From contig CAWGCG010000004.1 of the NCBI GenBank assembly GCA_963821025.1, positions 1-64,000 of the forward strand: 64,000 nt of DNA, written 5' to 3'. This document shows positions 49,206-57,566 of this stretch, one piece after another. Made by a program: the position numbers and the translations under genes. The notes under the pieces were generated by a model. That model had not been told where the DNA came from. It ran no database searches and saw only the letters and a list, made by a program, of their open reading frames with translations. This DNA comes from WHSW01 sp963821025 (GTDB taxonomy: Bacteria; Actinomycetota; Thermoleophilia; Solirubrobacterales; 70-9). Position 1 is the stretch's first letter. Each line of letters starts with the position of its first letter.

Positions 49206-50401
49206 CCCGGCTGGGGCTCGGCGCGCGGTCGCAGCGCCTCCCGGCGGGCGACCGCGAAGCAGGCGCCTAGCGCGGCGACGGCGGTGCCGACGAGCACCGC
49301 CGTCGGCCAGCCGCTGGCCTCGCTGACCGCGCCGGCGACCGCCGCTCCCGCGGCGAGGCCGGCGATCAGCGCAGTCAGCAGCCAGGTGAACGACTCGGTC
49401 CCGGTGCCGTACCGCGCGACCGCTCCGACGAGCTCGTTGCGGCTCGCGATCAGCGGCGCGATCGGCAGCCCCGCGAGCACCACCAGCGCGGCCATCGCCG
49501 GCGGCGAAGAGGCGATCGCCAGCGGCAGGCAGGCGAGCGGGAACAGCAACGCGATCGCCAGGTAGGTCTCGACCAGGCCGCGGCGGCCGGCTCGAGCGCC
49601 GAAGACGAGCCCGCCGATGCCGCTCGCCGCCGACCACAGCGCCAGAAGCACGCCGGCGAGCTCCGGGGCGCCCTGGGCATCGCTGAACGCCGGCACGGCA
49701 ACCTCGACCGTGCCGATGCAGAAGCCGACCGGGATGGTCGTCAGCACGATCGTCCGGATCGCCGGCTCGGAGAGCGCTCCGAGCACACCGGAGGGCCGCT
49801 CGCCCACCGCGCTCGGGCCGTGGTCGCCCGGCAGCGCCGCCAAGAACACAAGTGCCCCGGCGATCACGAAGCAGGCCGAGAGGCCGAGCGCGAACTCGGG
49901 GCCCGCCACAGCGACGATCGCCGCTGTGATCAGCGGTCCGGTGACGAACGAGATCTCGATCATCACCGAGTCGAAGGCATAGGCGCCGCGGAGCAGCTCG
50001 GGCTCGGGCAGCAGCTGCGGCCAGCGCGACCGCAGGACTGCGCCGGTGGGCGGAAACGAGGCGCCGGCGAAGAGCGCCGCCGCCGCCATCGCCGCGGTCG
50101 GCGCGCCCGCGGCCCCGAGGCTCCAGATCGCGAGCACCGCGACCGCGTGGCCGAGGGCGAGCGGGATCACCATGGCCACCCCGCGCCGGTCGACGAGCCT
50201 CCCCGCGAGCGGCGCCCCGATCGCGCTGCCGAGCGCGAGCACGCCCGCGACGAGGCCGGCGATCGCGAACGACCCCGTCTGCTGGCGCAGGAAGAGCACC
50301 ACCGCGAGCCCGTTGATCGCCGCGGGCAGCCGGCCGAGGGTCGTCGCCGCGATCAGGACCGCGACCGACGGTGCGCGCAGGATGCGCCAGTAGACGGCCA
50401 T
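49202..50401 (-). CDS. MFS transporter
   Basis: 399 residues with about 12 hydrophobic segments in two halves separated by a hydrophilic loop (about 190-215). Loop 2-3 motif PLAGRLVDRRGVAM matches MFS motif A. Resembles drug-efflux-type major facilitator proteins such as CmlR/'YitG'-like permeases; substrate unknown. Convergent with lon (4-base overlap). Confidence 0.88.
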
Positions 50402-50473
50402 CGGTCGAGGATGCCAGGCGGCTGTGGGCGAGAGGCTCGCACCTCAGCCGCTTGATTTCCTTTTCGGCGGATG

Positions 50474-50479
50474 TAGCGT
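50474..50479 (+). promoter_or_regulatory. -10 element of the 66-residue protein gene (leaderless)
   Basis: TAGCGT 6 bases before ATG 50486, implying initiation at or close to the start codon. Confidence 0.35.
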
Positions 50480-50485
50480 CAAGCC

Positions 50486-50686
50486 ATGAATGAACGAGGA
50501 AGAACCGTGGGATCGCTGATCGTCTTCTCGGACGGGACGAAGCTCGAGGTCAAGCAGAGTCCGGGGGACGTCGACGACGCGATCGAGGGCACGCCGGGGA
50601 AGCTGTTGAAGTCGCTCAAGCGCGCCGACGACGGGGCCGAGATCCGGGTCAATCCCGCCTACATCCGATCCTGCGAGCGCCCCTGA
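50486..50686 (+). CDS. small conserved-looking protein of unknown function
   Basis: 66 residues, MNERGRTVGSLIVFSDGTKL then KQSPGDVDDAIEGTPGKLLK. Reads as a compact beta-alpha-beta soluble protein: strand SLIVFSDG, helix GKLLKSLKR and strand AEIRVNPAYIRSCE. No recognised family, but composition and codon use match real genes, and an intact TAGCGT -10 precedes it. The following 50687-50733 holds nothing visible. Confidence 0.6.
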   Translation: MNERGRTVGSLIVFSDGTKLEVKQSPGDVDDAIEGTPGKLLKSLKRADDGAEIRVNPAYIRSCERP

Positions 50687-50733
50687 CCAAGTAACCGGTG
50701 CGATGGCACCGGTCGACCAAGCCGAACCGGGGT

Positions 50734-51813
50734 TCAGCCCTCCATCTCGGGCGGGTAGCGGATGATCTCCAGGTAGCTGTCCGCGCCGACGACCGACAGC
50801 TCCGCCCCGCCACCGGCGCCGCCGAAAGGAGCGGCGCTGACCGCGACCAGATTCAGGTAGAGCGGCCTGCCCGGGTTCTCGAGCACCCTGAGGACACCGA
50901 ACTTGAGCGCCGTCCGGGCGCCCTCGTCGGGCAGGCAGTTGAACCCGGTCGGCTTCGACAGGTGGCCCTTCCAACTGATCGCGCGCGCGGCTCTGCCTCC
51001 CCCGGGCTCGAGCTGTGACTCCTCGTCGGCGGCGAACAACCGGCATGAGATCCTCGCCGGGCAGCCGAGCCGCTTGGCGTCGATGGTCAGGCGCGCCTTG
51101 GCCACCAGCTGCTCGCCGCGGCGCAGGCCCTCGAGGCGATGCGAGAAGACCAGCGTCTCGCGCTTGCTCAATGGAATTCCCGTCACCCGGCAGCCGTACT
51201 CTCGGATCGAGGCACGGTCGGGTTGGGATCCGGGGCGCAGGCGCACCACCCGGATACCGGCCATGTCCTGGACGACCGTCGGCGTGGGCTCGTTCTGGCC
51301 GATCAGCAGCCGGTCGCCGCCCCCGCGCCGGGCTTGGGGGTGGCTGGCGCCAACGACGAGGTTGACGTGAGCCGCGCCGTGCCAGGGCAGGCCTCGGCGC
51401 GCGACCATGATCTCGCCGTCCTCGAAGGTGACGACCCCGTGATGGCGGCGGTGGCTGAGCTTCTCGCGCCACGGCCTCGCCAGCACCAGAGCCCGGCGGC
51501 CTGGCTTCGCCGCGGTCGGCTCGGCGGCCAAGAGCAGGCTCGCCTCCACCTTCGGCGTGTAGGAGTAAGCGTTTCCGATCCTGCCGGGATTGCCGTCCTC
51601 CTCAGCGTCGGTGGTCACCTCGAGCTCGGCGAAGACGAGCAGGCGGTCGCCCGGCTCGAGGTCCGGAAACGGCGAGTCCGTCTTGCTTTCGGGGCCGAAC
51701 GTGAGCACCACCTGTCCGGGCCGGTCGGGATTGCCGGCGATCGGGATCGTCTCCACCAACTCCGGGCGGTTGCCCGTGGAGCCGACCCGCACCTTCGGAT
51801 CCTGCAGCGGCAC
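50734..51813 (-). CDS. cytoplasmic protein of unknown function, beta-rich
   Basis: 359 residues, no signal or membrane helix. Two similar halves are suggested, each holding strands such as VVLTFGPESKTDSPFPDLEP, DRLLVFAELEVTTDAE, then ETLVFSHRLEGLRRGEQLVA and KARLTIDAKRLGCPARISCR, with 'DRLLVFAELEV' and 'EQLVAKARLTI' in equivalent places. This is reminiscent of jelly-roll or Ig-like beta sandwiches, but I cannot name a family. GTG start at 51813 is preceded by TAGGAT at 6 bases (51825-51820), so it is leaderless. Divergent from the YcaQ-type glycosylase gene. Confidence 0.65.
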   Translation of the reverse strand: MPLQDPKVRVGSTGNRPELVETIPIAGNPDRPGQVVLTFGPESKTDSPFPDLEPGDRLLVFAELEVTTDAEEDGNPGRIGNAYSYTPKVEASLLLAAEPTAAKPGRRALVLARPWREKLSHRRHHGVVTFEDGEIMVARRGLPWHGAAHVNLVVGASHPQARRGGGDRLLIGQNEPTPTVVQDMAGIRVVRLRPGSQPDRASIREYGCRVTGIPLSKRETLVFSHRLEGLRRGEQLVAKARLTIDAKRLGCPARISCRLFAADEESQLEPGGGRAARAISWKGHLSKPTGFNCLPDEGARTALKFGVLRVLENPGRPLYLNLVAVSAAPFGGAGGGAELSVVGADSYLEIIRYPPEMEG

Positions 51814-51819
51814 GATCCG

Positions 51820-51825
51820 ATCCTA
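51820..51825 (-). promoter_or_regulatory. -10 element of the 359-residue protein gene (leaderless)
   Basis: TAGGAT on the minus strand, 6 bases before GTG 51813. Confidence 0.35.
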
Positions 51826-51849
51826 AGCGCCTGAAAGGCTCCCCGGTCG

Positions 51850-53034
51850 ATGACTCGAAGGCGAACGGCATTCTCGGCAGCCGAGGCGCGGCGCCTGGCG
51901 CTGGGCGCCCAGGGGTTTGCCGACCCACGGCCGCAGGGCGAGCCGGACGGCTGGGCGCTGCGGCGGGTCCTCAACCGGGTCGGCCTGATCCAGATCGACT
52001 CGGTCAACGTGCTCGAGCGAGCCCACTACCTGCCGATGTTCAGCCGGCTCGGTCCCTACCGGCGCGAGCTGCTCGATCGCGCCTCGCAGCGGTCGCCGCG
52101 GCGCCTGTTCGAGTACTGGGGTCACGAGGCCTCGCTGCTGCCGGTCGGCCTACACCCCCTGCTTCGCTGGCGGATGGAGCGCGCGGCCCACGAGGCCTGG
52201 GGTGGGATGCGCCGGATTCGCGACGAGCGCCCCGAGCTCGTGACCGAGGTCCTCGCCCGCGTCCGCGACCACGGGCCGATCTCCGCCTCCGAGCTCGCCG
52301 CCGAGGAGGCGCCGCGACGCAGCGGGCCATGGTGGGATTGGTCGGACACCAAGCGCGCGCTCGAGTGGCTGTTTTGGAGCGGTCAGGTGACCGCCGCGCG
52401 GCGGCGGCGCTTCGAGCGCCTCTACGACGTCCCCGAGCGGGTGCTGCCCCGGGCGGTGCTCGCGGCGCAGACCCCGGATCCCGACGAGGCGCAGCGCGAG
52501 CTCCTGCGGATCGCGTCGCGGCGGCTCGGGATCGCCGCCGAGCGCGACCTTCGCGATTACTTCCGGCTCAGCGCCGCAGACGCGAAGCCGCGAGTCGCCG
52601 AGTTGGTCGAGGCCGGTGAGCTGATCGAGCTGCAGGTCGAGGGCTGGGGGCGAACTCCTGGCTATCTGGCCGCCGGCGCGAGAGTCCCGCGGCGGGTCGA
52701 GGCGCGCGCGCTGGTCGGGCCCTTCGACTCGCTGATCTGGGAGCGCGACCGGGTCCGTCGGCTGTTCGGCTTCGACTACCGGCTGGAGATCTACGTCCCC
52801 AAGCCGAAGCGCCGCCACGGCTACTACGTGCTCCCGTTCTTGCTCGGTGACCGGCTGGTCGCCCGGGTCGACCTGAAGTCCGACCGCGCCGCGGGCAAGT
52901 TGCGACTCCAGAGCCTTCACCTCGAGCCCGAGGCGCCGGCCGAAACGGCTGAGGCGCTGCTCGCCGAGCTGGAGCTGCTCGCCGGCTGGCTCGGCCTCGA
53001 AGAGGTGTCGACCCGCCGCAAAGCTGAAATTTAA
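51850..53034 (+). CDS. YcaQ/AlkX-type winged-helix DNA glycosylase
   Basis: 394-residue protein of the HTH_42 superfamily, including E. coli YcaQ (interstrand-crosslink glycosylase) and Streptomyces AlkZ. Conserved: VLNRVGLIQIDSVNVLERAH with the catalytic Q-x-D region, YLPMFSRLGPY, RRLFEYWGHEASLLP, and C-terminal RVEARALVGPFDSLIWERDR and RLFGFDYRLEIYVPKPKRRH. AlkZ requires Q-x-Q and AlkX Q-x-D; the motif QID here favours the AlkX/YcaQ branch with broad crosslink repair. Housekeeping rather than antibiotic-linked. Confidence 0.88.
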   Translation: MTRRRTAFSAAEARRLALGAQGFADPRPQGEPDGWALRRVLNRVGLIQIDSVNVLERAHYLPMFSRLGPYRRELLDRASQRSPRRLFEYWGHEASLLPVGLHPLLRWRMERAAHEAWGGMRRIRDERPELVTEVLARVRDHGPISASELAAEEAPRRSGPWWDWSDTKRALEWLFWSGQVTAARRRRFERLYDVPERVLPRAVLAAQTPDPDEAQRELLRIASRRLGIAAERDLRDYFRLSAADAKPRVAELVEAGELIELQVEGWGRTPGYLAAGARVPRRVEARALVGPFDSLIWERDRVRRLFGFDYRLEIYVPKPKRRHGYYVLPFLLGDRLVARVDLKSDRAAGKLRLQSLHLEPEAPAETAEALLAELELLAGWLGLEEVSTRRKAEI

Positions 53035-53105
53035 GGTCGTCCGCAACCGTAACTAAAGCGCCCGCGCGGCCTATGTGAGGCTCGCGCGCGCTTGAATCCG
53101 GTCGC

Positions 53106-53146
53106 TTGCGCTCGCAACTATCCGTGCTATACTTTGTGAAGCACGG
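53106..53146 (+). promoter_or_regulatory. promoter and palindrome of the second sigma-70 gene
   Basis: TTGCGC (53106-53111), 16-base spacer, TATACT (53128-53133); predicted start near 53140. A 7-bp inverted repeat CCGTGCT (53122-53128) / AGCACGG (53140-53146) brackets the -10 and initiation site, a likely operator. The 39-base leader includes GGAAGGGAG ahead of ATG 53179. Confidence 0.5.
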
Positions 53147-53178
53147 GGAGGGCAGGACCACCATCGGAAGGGAGTTAG

Positions 53179-54138
53179 ATGCCACGCCAGAGGGGCGCTG
53201 CATCACAGCGCAACGAAGTTCGCCGGCGCCGCGGTGATCACAAAAACCAGACTTCAGCGACAACGTCCGCGCAGCGGACGGCGCAACGGCGCGCCGACGC
53301 CCACGCGACCGCCGAGGCGACCACCGACAGCTTTCAGCTCTTCGTCAACCAGGCGATGCGCTATCCCCTGCTGACCGCCGCCGAGGAGGTCGAGCTTGCG
53401 CAGGCGATCGAGCGCGGCGACCTGGCCGCGAAGGAGCGCCTGATCAACTCGAACCTGCGCCTGGTGATCAAGTTCGCCCGCCGCTACCAGGGCCACGGGC
53501 TGGCCCTCGGCGACCTGGTTCAGGAGGCGATGCTGGGGCTGATCCGCGCCTCGGAGAAGTTCGACTGGCGGCGCGGTTACAAGTTCTCCACCTACGCGGT
53601 TCTGTGGATCAAGCAGTCGATCCAGCGCGGTCTCGACAACACCGGGCGCGAGGTGCGAATCCCGGCCCATATCGCCCAGCGCGAGCGGACCGTGAACCGG
53701 GTCACCAATGAGCTCACGACCGAGCTCAACCGCGACCCGAGCGACGAGGAGGTCGCCAACAAGGCGAAGCTGCCGCTCGACGAGGTGATGGCCGTCCGCG
53801 ATCTGACCCGGGTGACCACCAGCCTCGACACGCCGGTCGGCGACGAGGGCGATACGACCCTGGGCGAGCTGCATGCCGAGAGCACGGCCAACCTCGAGGA
53901 CGAGGTGCTCGAGCGCGAGCAAGAGGAGGCGGTCGAGTCGGCGCTGGCAAAGCTGCCCGAGGACGAGCGCCTGATCATCCAGGCTCGCTTCGGCACCGGC
54001 GGGCGCGAGGCGAAGTCGCTTCGCGACGCTGCCCGTGAGGTTGGCGTGACCCAGGCCCGGGCGCGCCAGATCGAGGAGCGGGCCCTGGCGCGGCTGGCCA
54101 GCGACGGCAGCCTCGCAGGCTGGCGCGCCGCCGCCTAA
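53179..54138 (+). CDS. group 2 sigma-70 factor
   Basis: 319 residues with a basic, Thr/Ala/Gln-rich N-terminus (about 1-50) instead of a full region 1.1. Region 1.2 SFQLFVNQAMRYPLLTAAEE, region 2 LGDLVQEAMLGLIRASEKFD and YKFSTYAVLWIKQSIQRGLD, region 3 VTNELTTELNRDPSDEEVAN, region 4 LRDAAREVGVTQARARQIEE. Similar to the primary factor at 22303 but lacks region 1.1 and has altered 2.4/4.2, so it is probably a stress or stationary-phase alternative (SigB/HrdA-like). The palindrome around its promoter indicates separate control. Confidence 0.9.
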   Translation: MPRQRGAASQRNEVRRRRGDHKNQTSATTSAQRTAQRRADAHATAEATTDSFQLFVNQAMRYPLLTAAEEVELAQAIERGDLAAKERLINSNLRLVIKFARRYQGHGLALGDLVQEAMLGLIRASEKFDWRRGYKFSTYAVLWIKQSIQRGLDNTGREVRIPAHIAQRERTVNRVTNELTTELNRDPSDEEVANKAKLPLDEVMAVRDLTRVTTSLDTPVGDEGDTTLGELHAESTANLEDEVLEREQEEAVESALAKLPEDERLIIQARFGTGGREAKSLRDAAREVGVTQARARQIEERALARLASDGSLAGWRAAA

Positions 54139-54169
54139 CCGCCCGCCGCGTGGGCCGTCACGCGGCCGC

Positions 54170-54649
54170 TCAATGAACGAGGGCCTTGAGCCCGATCAGC
54201 ACCAGTGCCACCGCGAGTGCGACCGCGGTGACGACCGCGTTGCGCCCGCCGGTCAGGCCTACAAAGCGATTCGCGAGCGCCGCGAACGCGACCAGCACGC
54301 CCACCCCGAGCCAGGGCGCGATGTCGTATGCGCTCTCGCGGTCGAGCGCCCCGAGCTCGGCGAGCACGAAGGGGATCACCGGTATGAGCGCCGCCAGCGT
54401 GCCGGCCGCGGTGTCGATCGCCACAGCCCATATCTCGGCTGCCGCGGGAGGGCGGCGCTCCCGGATTTCGGCGCCGATGTACTGCGCGTAGAGCTCCGCC
54501 AGCGCTGCCGCGATCACGGCACCGACGGTCGCTGCAGTCACGTCGTTGGCGCCGGCGCCGGTCTCCTCGAGCGCGAGGATCACCGCCAGTCCGATGATCG
54601 TCCCGTAGACGGCACGCGCGGCTCGTTCGGCGATCCGCTCTCTATTCAT
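54170..54649 (-). CDS. integral membrane protein, VIT/CCC1-like in outline
   Basis: 159 residues with five hydrophobic segments. The opening RAARAVYGTIIGLAVILALE and AALAELYAQYIGAEIRERR resemble the first helices of small VIT1/CCC1-type or related membrane proteins, but the metal-binding Glu cluster of true VIT1 is not evident. Function unknown. Convergent with the sigma gene (31 bases between stops). Confidence 0.6.
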   Translation of the reverse strand: MNRERIAERAARAVYGTIIGLAVILALEETGAGANDVTAATVGAVIAAALAELYAQYIGAEIRERRPPAAAEIWAVAIDTAAGTLAALIPVIPFVLAELGALDRESAYDIAPWLGVGVLVAFAALANRFVGLTGGRNAVVTAVALAVALVLIGLKALVH

Positions 54650-54676
54650 GTTCCGCCCATTCTCCGCGATCCGTCG

Positions 54677-55344
54677 TCATTCGCGATCGCGGACCAGGAG
54701 CGTCTGTAGCGCCCGGCCGATCGGCCCGAGCTCGTCGTGCAAGGCAATGTCGGCGAGCCCGATGCCGGTGGGCTCGGGGATCGTGACCGCGTCCAGGCAC
54801 ACCCAGTCGGTCGTCGGCATCCGGTGCAGGTGGACGGTGAGGTCGACGTTGATGAACAGGTAGCGGTCCCAATCGAGCGCAGCGCTGACCCCGTTGCCGG
54901 AGTCGGCGGCGACCAGGACACGCTGCAGCGGCGACGGGTCCTCGCCGGCGATCAGCGGATTTCGCTTCCGCATCCAGACGACTGCCGGCCCCGGCTCTCG
55001 GAAGCCTCCGGAGGTGAACCGGTACTCCATCGCGGTGTGGTAACCGACCTCTTGGCCGGTGTCGAAGAAGGGGCGCTCGACGCCCCGCGCGAGCGGCGGC
55101 GGATCGCTGCCGCGGCGCCCCGGGCTCGCTTGGTCGCTGCCGGCCAGCCCGGCGGGCAGCGCCAGCGAGTCGCGGACTACGCGCCAGGCCGATGCTCGGA
55201 CCACCTCCTCGCCGCCGGCCAGAAGCGAGGCCGAGAGCAGCGCGGCGGCGGGCCCGCGTGCTGGAAGCCGGGGTCCCAGGGACCGCGGGTGAGCTCGGTT
55301 GAAACGAAATGCCCCCCTTCGGAGACATAGAAAGCAGAAGACAT
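54677..55344 (-). pseudogene. acyl-CoA thioesterase (TesB-like hot-dog), one apparent frameshift
   Basis: From ATG 55344 the frame reads MSSAFYVSEGGHFVSTELTR then GPWDPGFQHAGPP, the classical N-terminus of the thioesterase-like superfamily. It breaks at about 55241-55252 (a GCGGCGGCGGG run) and continues in another frame as ALLSASLLAGGEEVVRASAW, then FTSGGFREPGPAVVWMRKR and DRYLFINVDLTVHLHRMPTT through to LLVRDRE. One inserted base restores 222 residues, the normal length. Likely hydrolyses acyl-CoA. Intact otherwise, so sequencing error or very recent loss. Divergent from msrB. Confidence 0.75.
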
Positions 55345-55352
55345 CGAAGCCC

Positions 55353-55359
55353 TAAGCTA
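55353..55359. promoter_or_regulatory. overlapping divergent -10 elements (thioesterase / msrB)
   Basis: CCTAAGCTAGG carries TAGCTT on the minus strand (55359-55354, 9 bases before ATG 55344) and TAAGCT on the plus strand (55353-55358, 10 bases before ATG 55369). The two start codons are 24 bases apart. On the plus side AGGAG also provides a ribosome-binding site for msrB. Confidence 0.45.
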
Positions 55360-55368
55360 GGAGAGAAG

Positions 55369-55767
55369 ATGGAGAAGGTCGACAAGACCGACGCCGAATG
55401 GCGCCAAGAGCTGTCTGCGGAGGAGTACCACGTGCTTCGCGAGAAGGGCACCGAGCGCGCCTTCACCGGTGCCTACTGGGACACCAAGGACGAGGGCGTC
55501 TATCGCTGTCGCGCTTGCGGCGCCGAGCTGTTCGAGTCGGCGACCAAGTTCGACTCGGGCACGGGCTGGCCGAGCTTCTATCAGCCGCTCGAGGACGACG
55601 CGGTCGAGACCGAGTCCGACCGCAGCCTGTTCATGCGCCGGACCGAGGTCCACTGTCACCGTTGCGGCAGTCACCTGGGCCACGTCTTCGACGACGGGCC
55701 CGAGCCGACCGGCAAGCGGTACTGCATCAACAGCTGCTCGCTCGAGCTGGATGGGCAGAGCGAGTAG
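55369..55767 (+). CDS. msrB: peptide-methionine (R)-S-oxide reductase
   Basis: Reduces methionine-R-sulfoxide in proteins. It has 132 residues, one domain. Structural zinc Cys47/Cys50 (YRCRACGAELF) and Cys96/Cys99 (CHRCGSHLGHVFDDGP), catalytic Cys119 in RYCINSCSLEL. The recycling Cys position is not obvious, so thioredoxin may act directly. ATG 55369 with AGGAGAG upstream. The stop codon lies inside the long inverted repeat 55763-55828. Confidence 0.97.
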   Translation: MEKVDKTDAEWRQELSAEEYHVLREKGTERAFTGAYWDTKDEGVYRCRACGAELFESATKFDSGTGWPSFYQPLEDDAVETESDRSLFMRRTEVHCHRCGSHLGHVFDDGPEPTGKRYCINSCSLELDGQSE

Positions 55768-55828
55768 GCAGTAGGCAGTAACGGCCTCGATCAGCAGTCT
55801 GCCTACTGCGAACTGCCTACTGCCTACT
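55763..55828. terminator. bidirectional hairpin containing the msrB and serS stop codons
   Basis: 17-bp perfect inverted repeat: AGTAGGCAGTAGGCAGT (55763-55779) and its complement at 55812-55828, separated by 32 bases that include a third TGCCTACTGC copy (55795-55805). The TAG stops of msrB (55765-55767) and of the convergent serS (55824-55826) lie within the arms. Each arm is made of TAGGCAG direct repeats. Likely acts as a terminator for both genes; no T-run on either side. Confidence 0.7.
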
Positions 55829-57095
55829 GCTCACTCCCGATCACCGCCGGCGCCCCGACGCTAACCAAGGCCTCGGGCAACCGGACCGTTCCGTCCTCCT
55901 GCTGCCCATTCTCGATCAGTGCGATCAGCGTCCGGCCCACCGCGACCGCGGTTCCGTTGAGCGTGTGGACGACCTGTGGCGAGGCGCCGGCCGCGGGGCG
56001 GAAGCGGGCGCCGAGCCGGCGGGCCTGGAAATCGGTGGTGTTCGAGCACGAGGTCAGCTCGCGGTAGCGCTCTTGGCCCGGGATCCAGGCCTCGCAGTCA
56101 AACTTGCGCGCGGCCGGGGCCCCGAGATCGCCGACCGCGATCTCGACCACCCGGTAGGGAATCTCGAGCGCCGCGAGGATGCGCTCCTCGATCGCGAGCA
56201 TGAGCTCGTGCTCGGCGCTCGACTCGGAGGGCTCGACGAACGAGAACATCTCGACCTTGTCGAACTGATGCACGCGAAAGATCCCGCGCGTGTCCTTACC
56301 GGCGGCGCCGGCCTCGCGCCGAAAACAGGTCGAGATCCCGGCGTAGCGCCGCGGCAACTCGTCGGGGTCGAGGATCTCGTCGGCGTGCAGCGCCCCCAGC
56401 GACACCTCGGAGGTGCCGACCAGGAAGAGCTGATCGCGCTCGATCTCATAGATCATCTCGCGCTCGCCGGGGAAGTAGCCGGTGCCGTAGAGCGAGCCCT
56501 CGCGGACGAGCACCGGGGGGACCACCGGCTCGAAGCCCTCGGCGCGCACCGTCTCGACCGCAAAGCGGATCAGTGCCAGCTCGACCATCACCAGGTCGCC
56601 GAGCAGGTAGGCGAAGCGTGAGCCCGACGCCCCAGCGGCCTTCTCGATCTCGATCCAGCCGTGCGCGATGCCGAGATCGAGGTGATCGCGGACCTCGAAG
56701 CCGAAGCTCGGTCGCTCGCCGACCTCGCGCAAGGTGACCGCATCATCCTCGCCCCCGCCGGGAACCTCGGGGTGAGGCAGGTTCGGAAGGGCGGCGGCGA
56801 GCGCGTCGCGTTGCCCGGATACCTCGGCGAGCTCGGCCTGCATCACCTTGAGCTCGGCTGCCAGCGAGCGCATCCGCTCGATCAGCTCGGCCGCGTCCTC
56901 GCCGGAGCGCTTGCGCGCGGCGATCTCGTCGGACGCCTCGCGCTGGCGCGCCCGACGTCCCTCGACCTCGGGCAGCAGCTCGCGGCGGCGCGCGTCGAGC
57001 ATCAGCACCTGGTCGAGCGCCTCGGCGGCTCCCCGGCGCCCGAGCGCCTCCCGGGCCGGCCCGGGATCCTCGCGGATCGCCCGCAGGTCGAGCAT
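55824..57095 (-). CDS. serS: seryl-tRNA synthetase
   Basis: Class II aminoacyl-tRNA synthetase, 423 residues. N-terminal coiled-coil arm (about 30-100) begins MLDLRAIREDPGPAREALGR. Motif 1 is in the region RFAYLLGDLVMVELALIRFA, motif 2 FRREAGAAGKDTRGIFRVHQ, motif 3 NGTAVAVGRTLIALIENGQQ. The serine-binding TSEVSL is present. Normal bacterial type. The TAG stop is part of the bidirectional hairpin with msrB. Follows the cytochrome c gene by 10 bases, so likely co-transcribed. Confidence 0.97.
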   Translation of the reverse strand: MLDLRAIREDPGPAREALGRRGAAEALDQVLMLDARRRELLPEVEGRRARQREASDEIAARKRSGEDAAELIERMRSLAAELKVMQAELAEVSGQRDALAAALPNLPHPEVPGGGEDDAVTLREVGERPSFGFEVRDHLDLGIAHGWIEIEKAAGASGSRFAYLLGDLVMVELALIRFAVETVRAEGFEPVVPPVLVREGSLYGTGYFPGEREMIYEIERDQLFLVGTSEVSLGALHADEILDPDELPRRYAGISTCFRREAGAAGKDTRGIFRVHQFDKVEMFSFVEPSESSAEHELMLAIEERILAALEIPYRVVEIAVGDLGAPAARKFDCEAWIPGQERYRELTSCSNTTDFQARRLGARFRPAAGASPQVVHTLNGTAVAVGRTLIALIENGQQEDGTVRLPEALVSVGAPAVIGSEQ

Positions 57096-57105
57096 TGCGC
57101 CGCGG

Positions 57106-57552
57106 CTATTCGCCGGCGGCCGCGGCCTGCTGAGCCTCGGACTCGGTCTCGCTCGGCTCGCCGGGCTGTATCGGGCGGTCGACCTCGGAGCCCGCGTACT
57201 CGGAGACGAACGCCGCGACCGCCTCGGCCTCATCGGCGACGAGGATGTTCTGGGGCATGATCGCGCCGGAGAATCCGCCGTTGCGGATCGCGTAGAGGAC
57301 GTCCTTGACGCTCTCGGTCCGTTGGTCGAGATTGGGACCCTGGTTGCGAAGCGCCCGGTTTGCCGAACCTCGTGCCCCCGCCGCCTTCAGCGTGTGGCAG
57401 CCCGAGCACCGTTCGGCGAACAACACCGCGCCGGCGCTGGTCGGATCGTCATCGGCGACCTGAATGCCCTCGGTTCCGCAGGCGCCCAGCGCCAGCGCTG
57501 CCGCGATTGCCGCTGTCGAGAGCCAGAGCTTGCGCAAGACCGGCGGCATCAT
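57106..57552 (-). CDS. c-type cytochrome lipoprotein
   Basis: 148 residues. A lipoprotein signal (AAIAAALALGACG, Cys25) anchors it outside the membrane. One haem-binding site C49-S-G-C52-H53 (AERCSGCHTLKAAG), and the axial Met in the segment GAIMPQN (about 99). The C-terminal 30 residues are acidic and glutamine/alanine-rich. A class I cytochrome c electron carrier, possibly for a terminal oxidase; the partner is not in the window. ATG ATG at its start; promoter region shared with the divergent flavin reductase. Confidence 0.88.
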   Translation of the reverse strand: MMPPVLRKLWLSTAAIAAALALGACGTEGIQVADDDPTSAGAVLFAERCSGCHTLKAAGARGSANRALRNQGPNLDQRTESVKDVLYAIRNGGFSGAIMPQNILVADEAEAVAAFVSEYAGSEVDRPIQPGEPSETESEAQQAAAAGE

Positions 57553-57557
57553 ACTTT
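57552..57557 (+). promoter_or_regulatory. -10 element of flavin reductase gene (leaderless)
   Basis: TACTTT 9 bases before ATG 57567. It also overlaps the start codon of the divergent cytochrome c gene, which begins at 57552. Confidence 0.4.
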
Positions 57558-57566
57558 CCGACCCTC

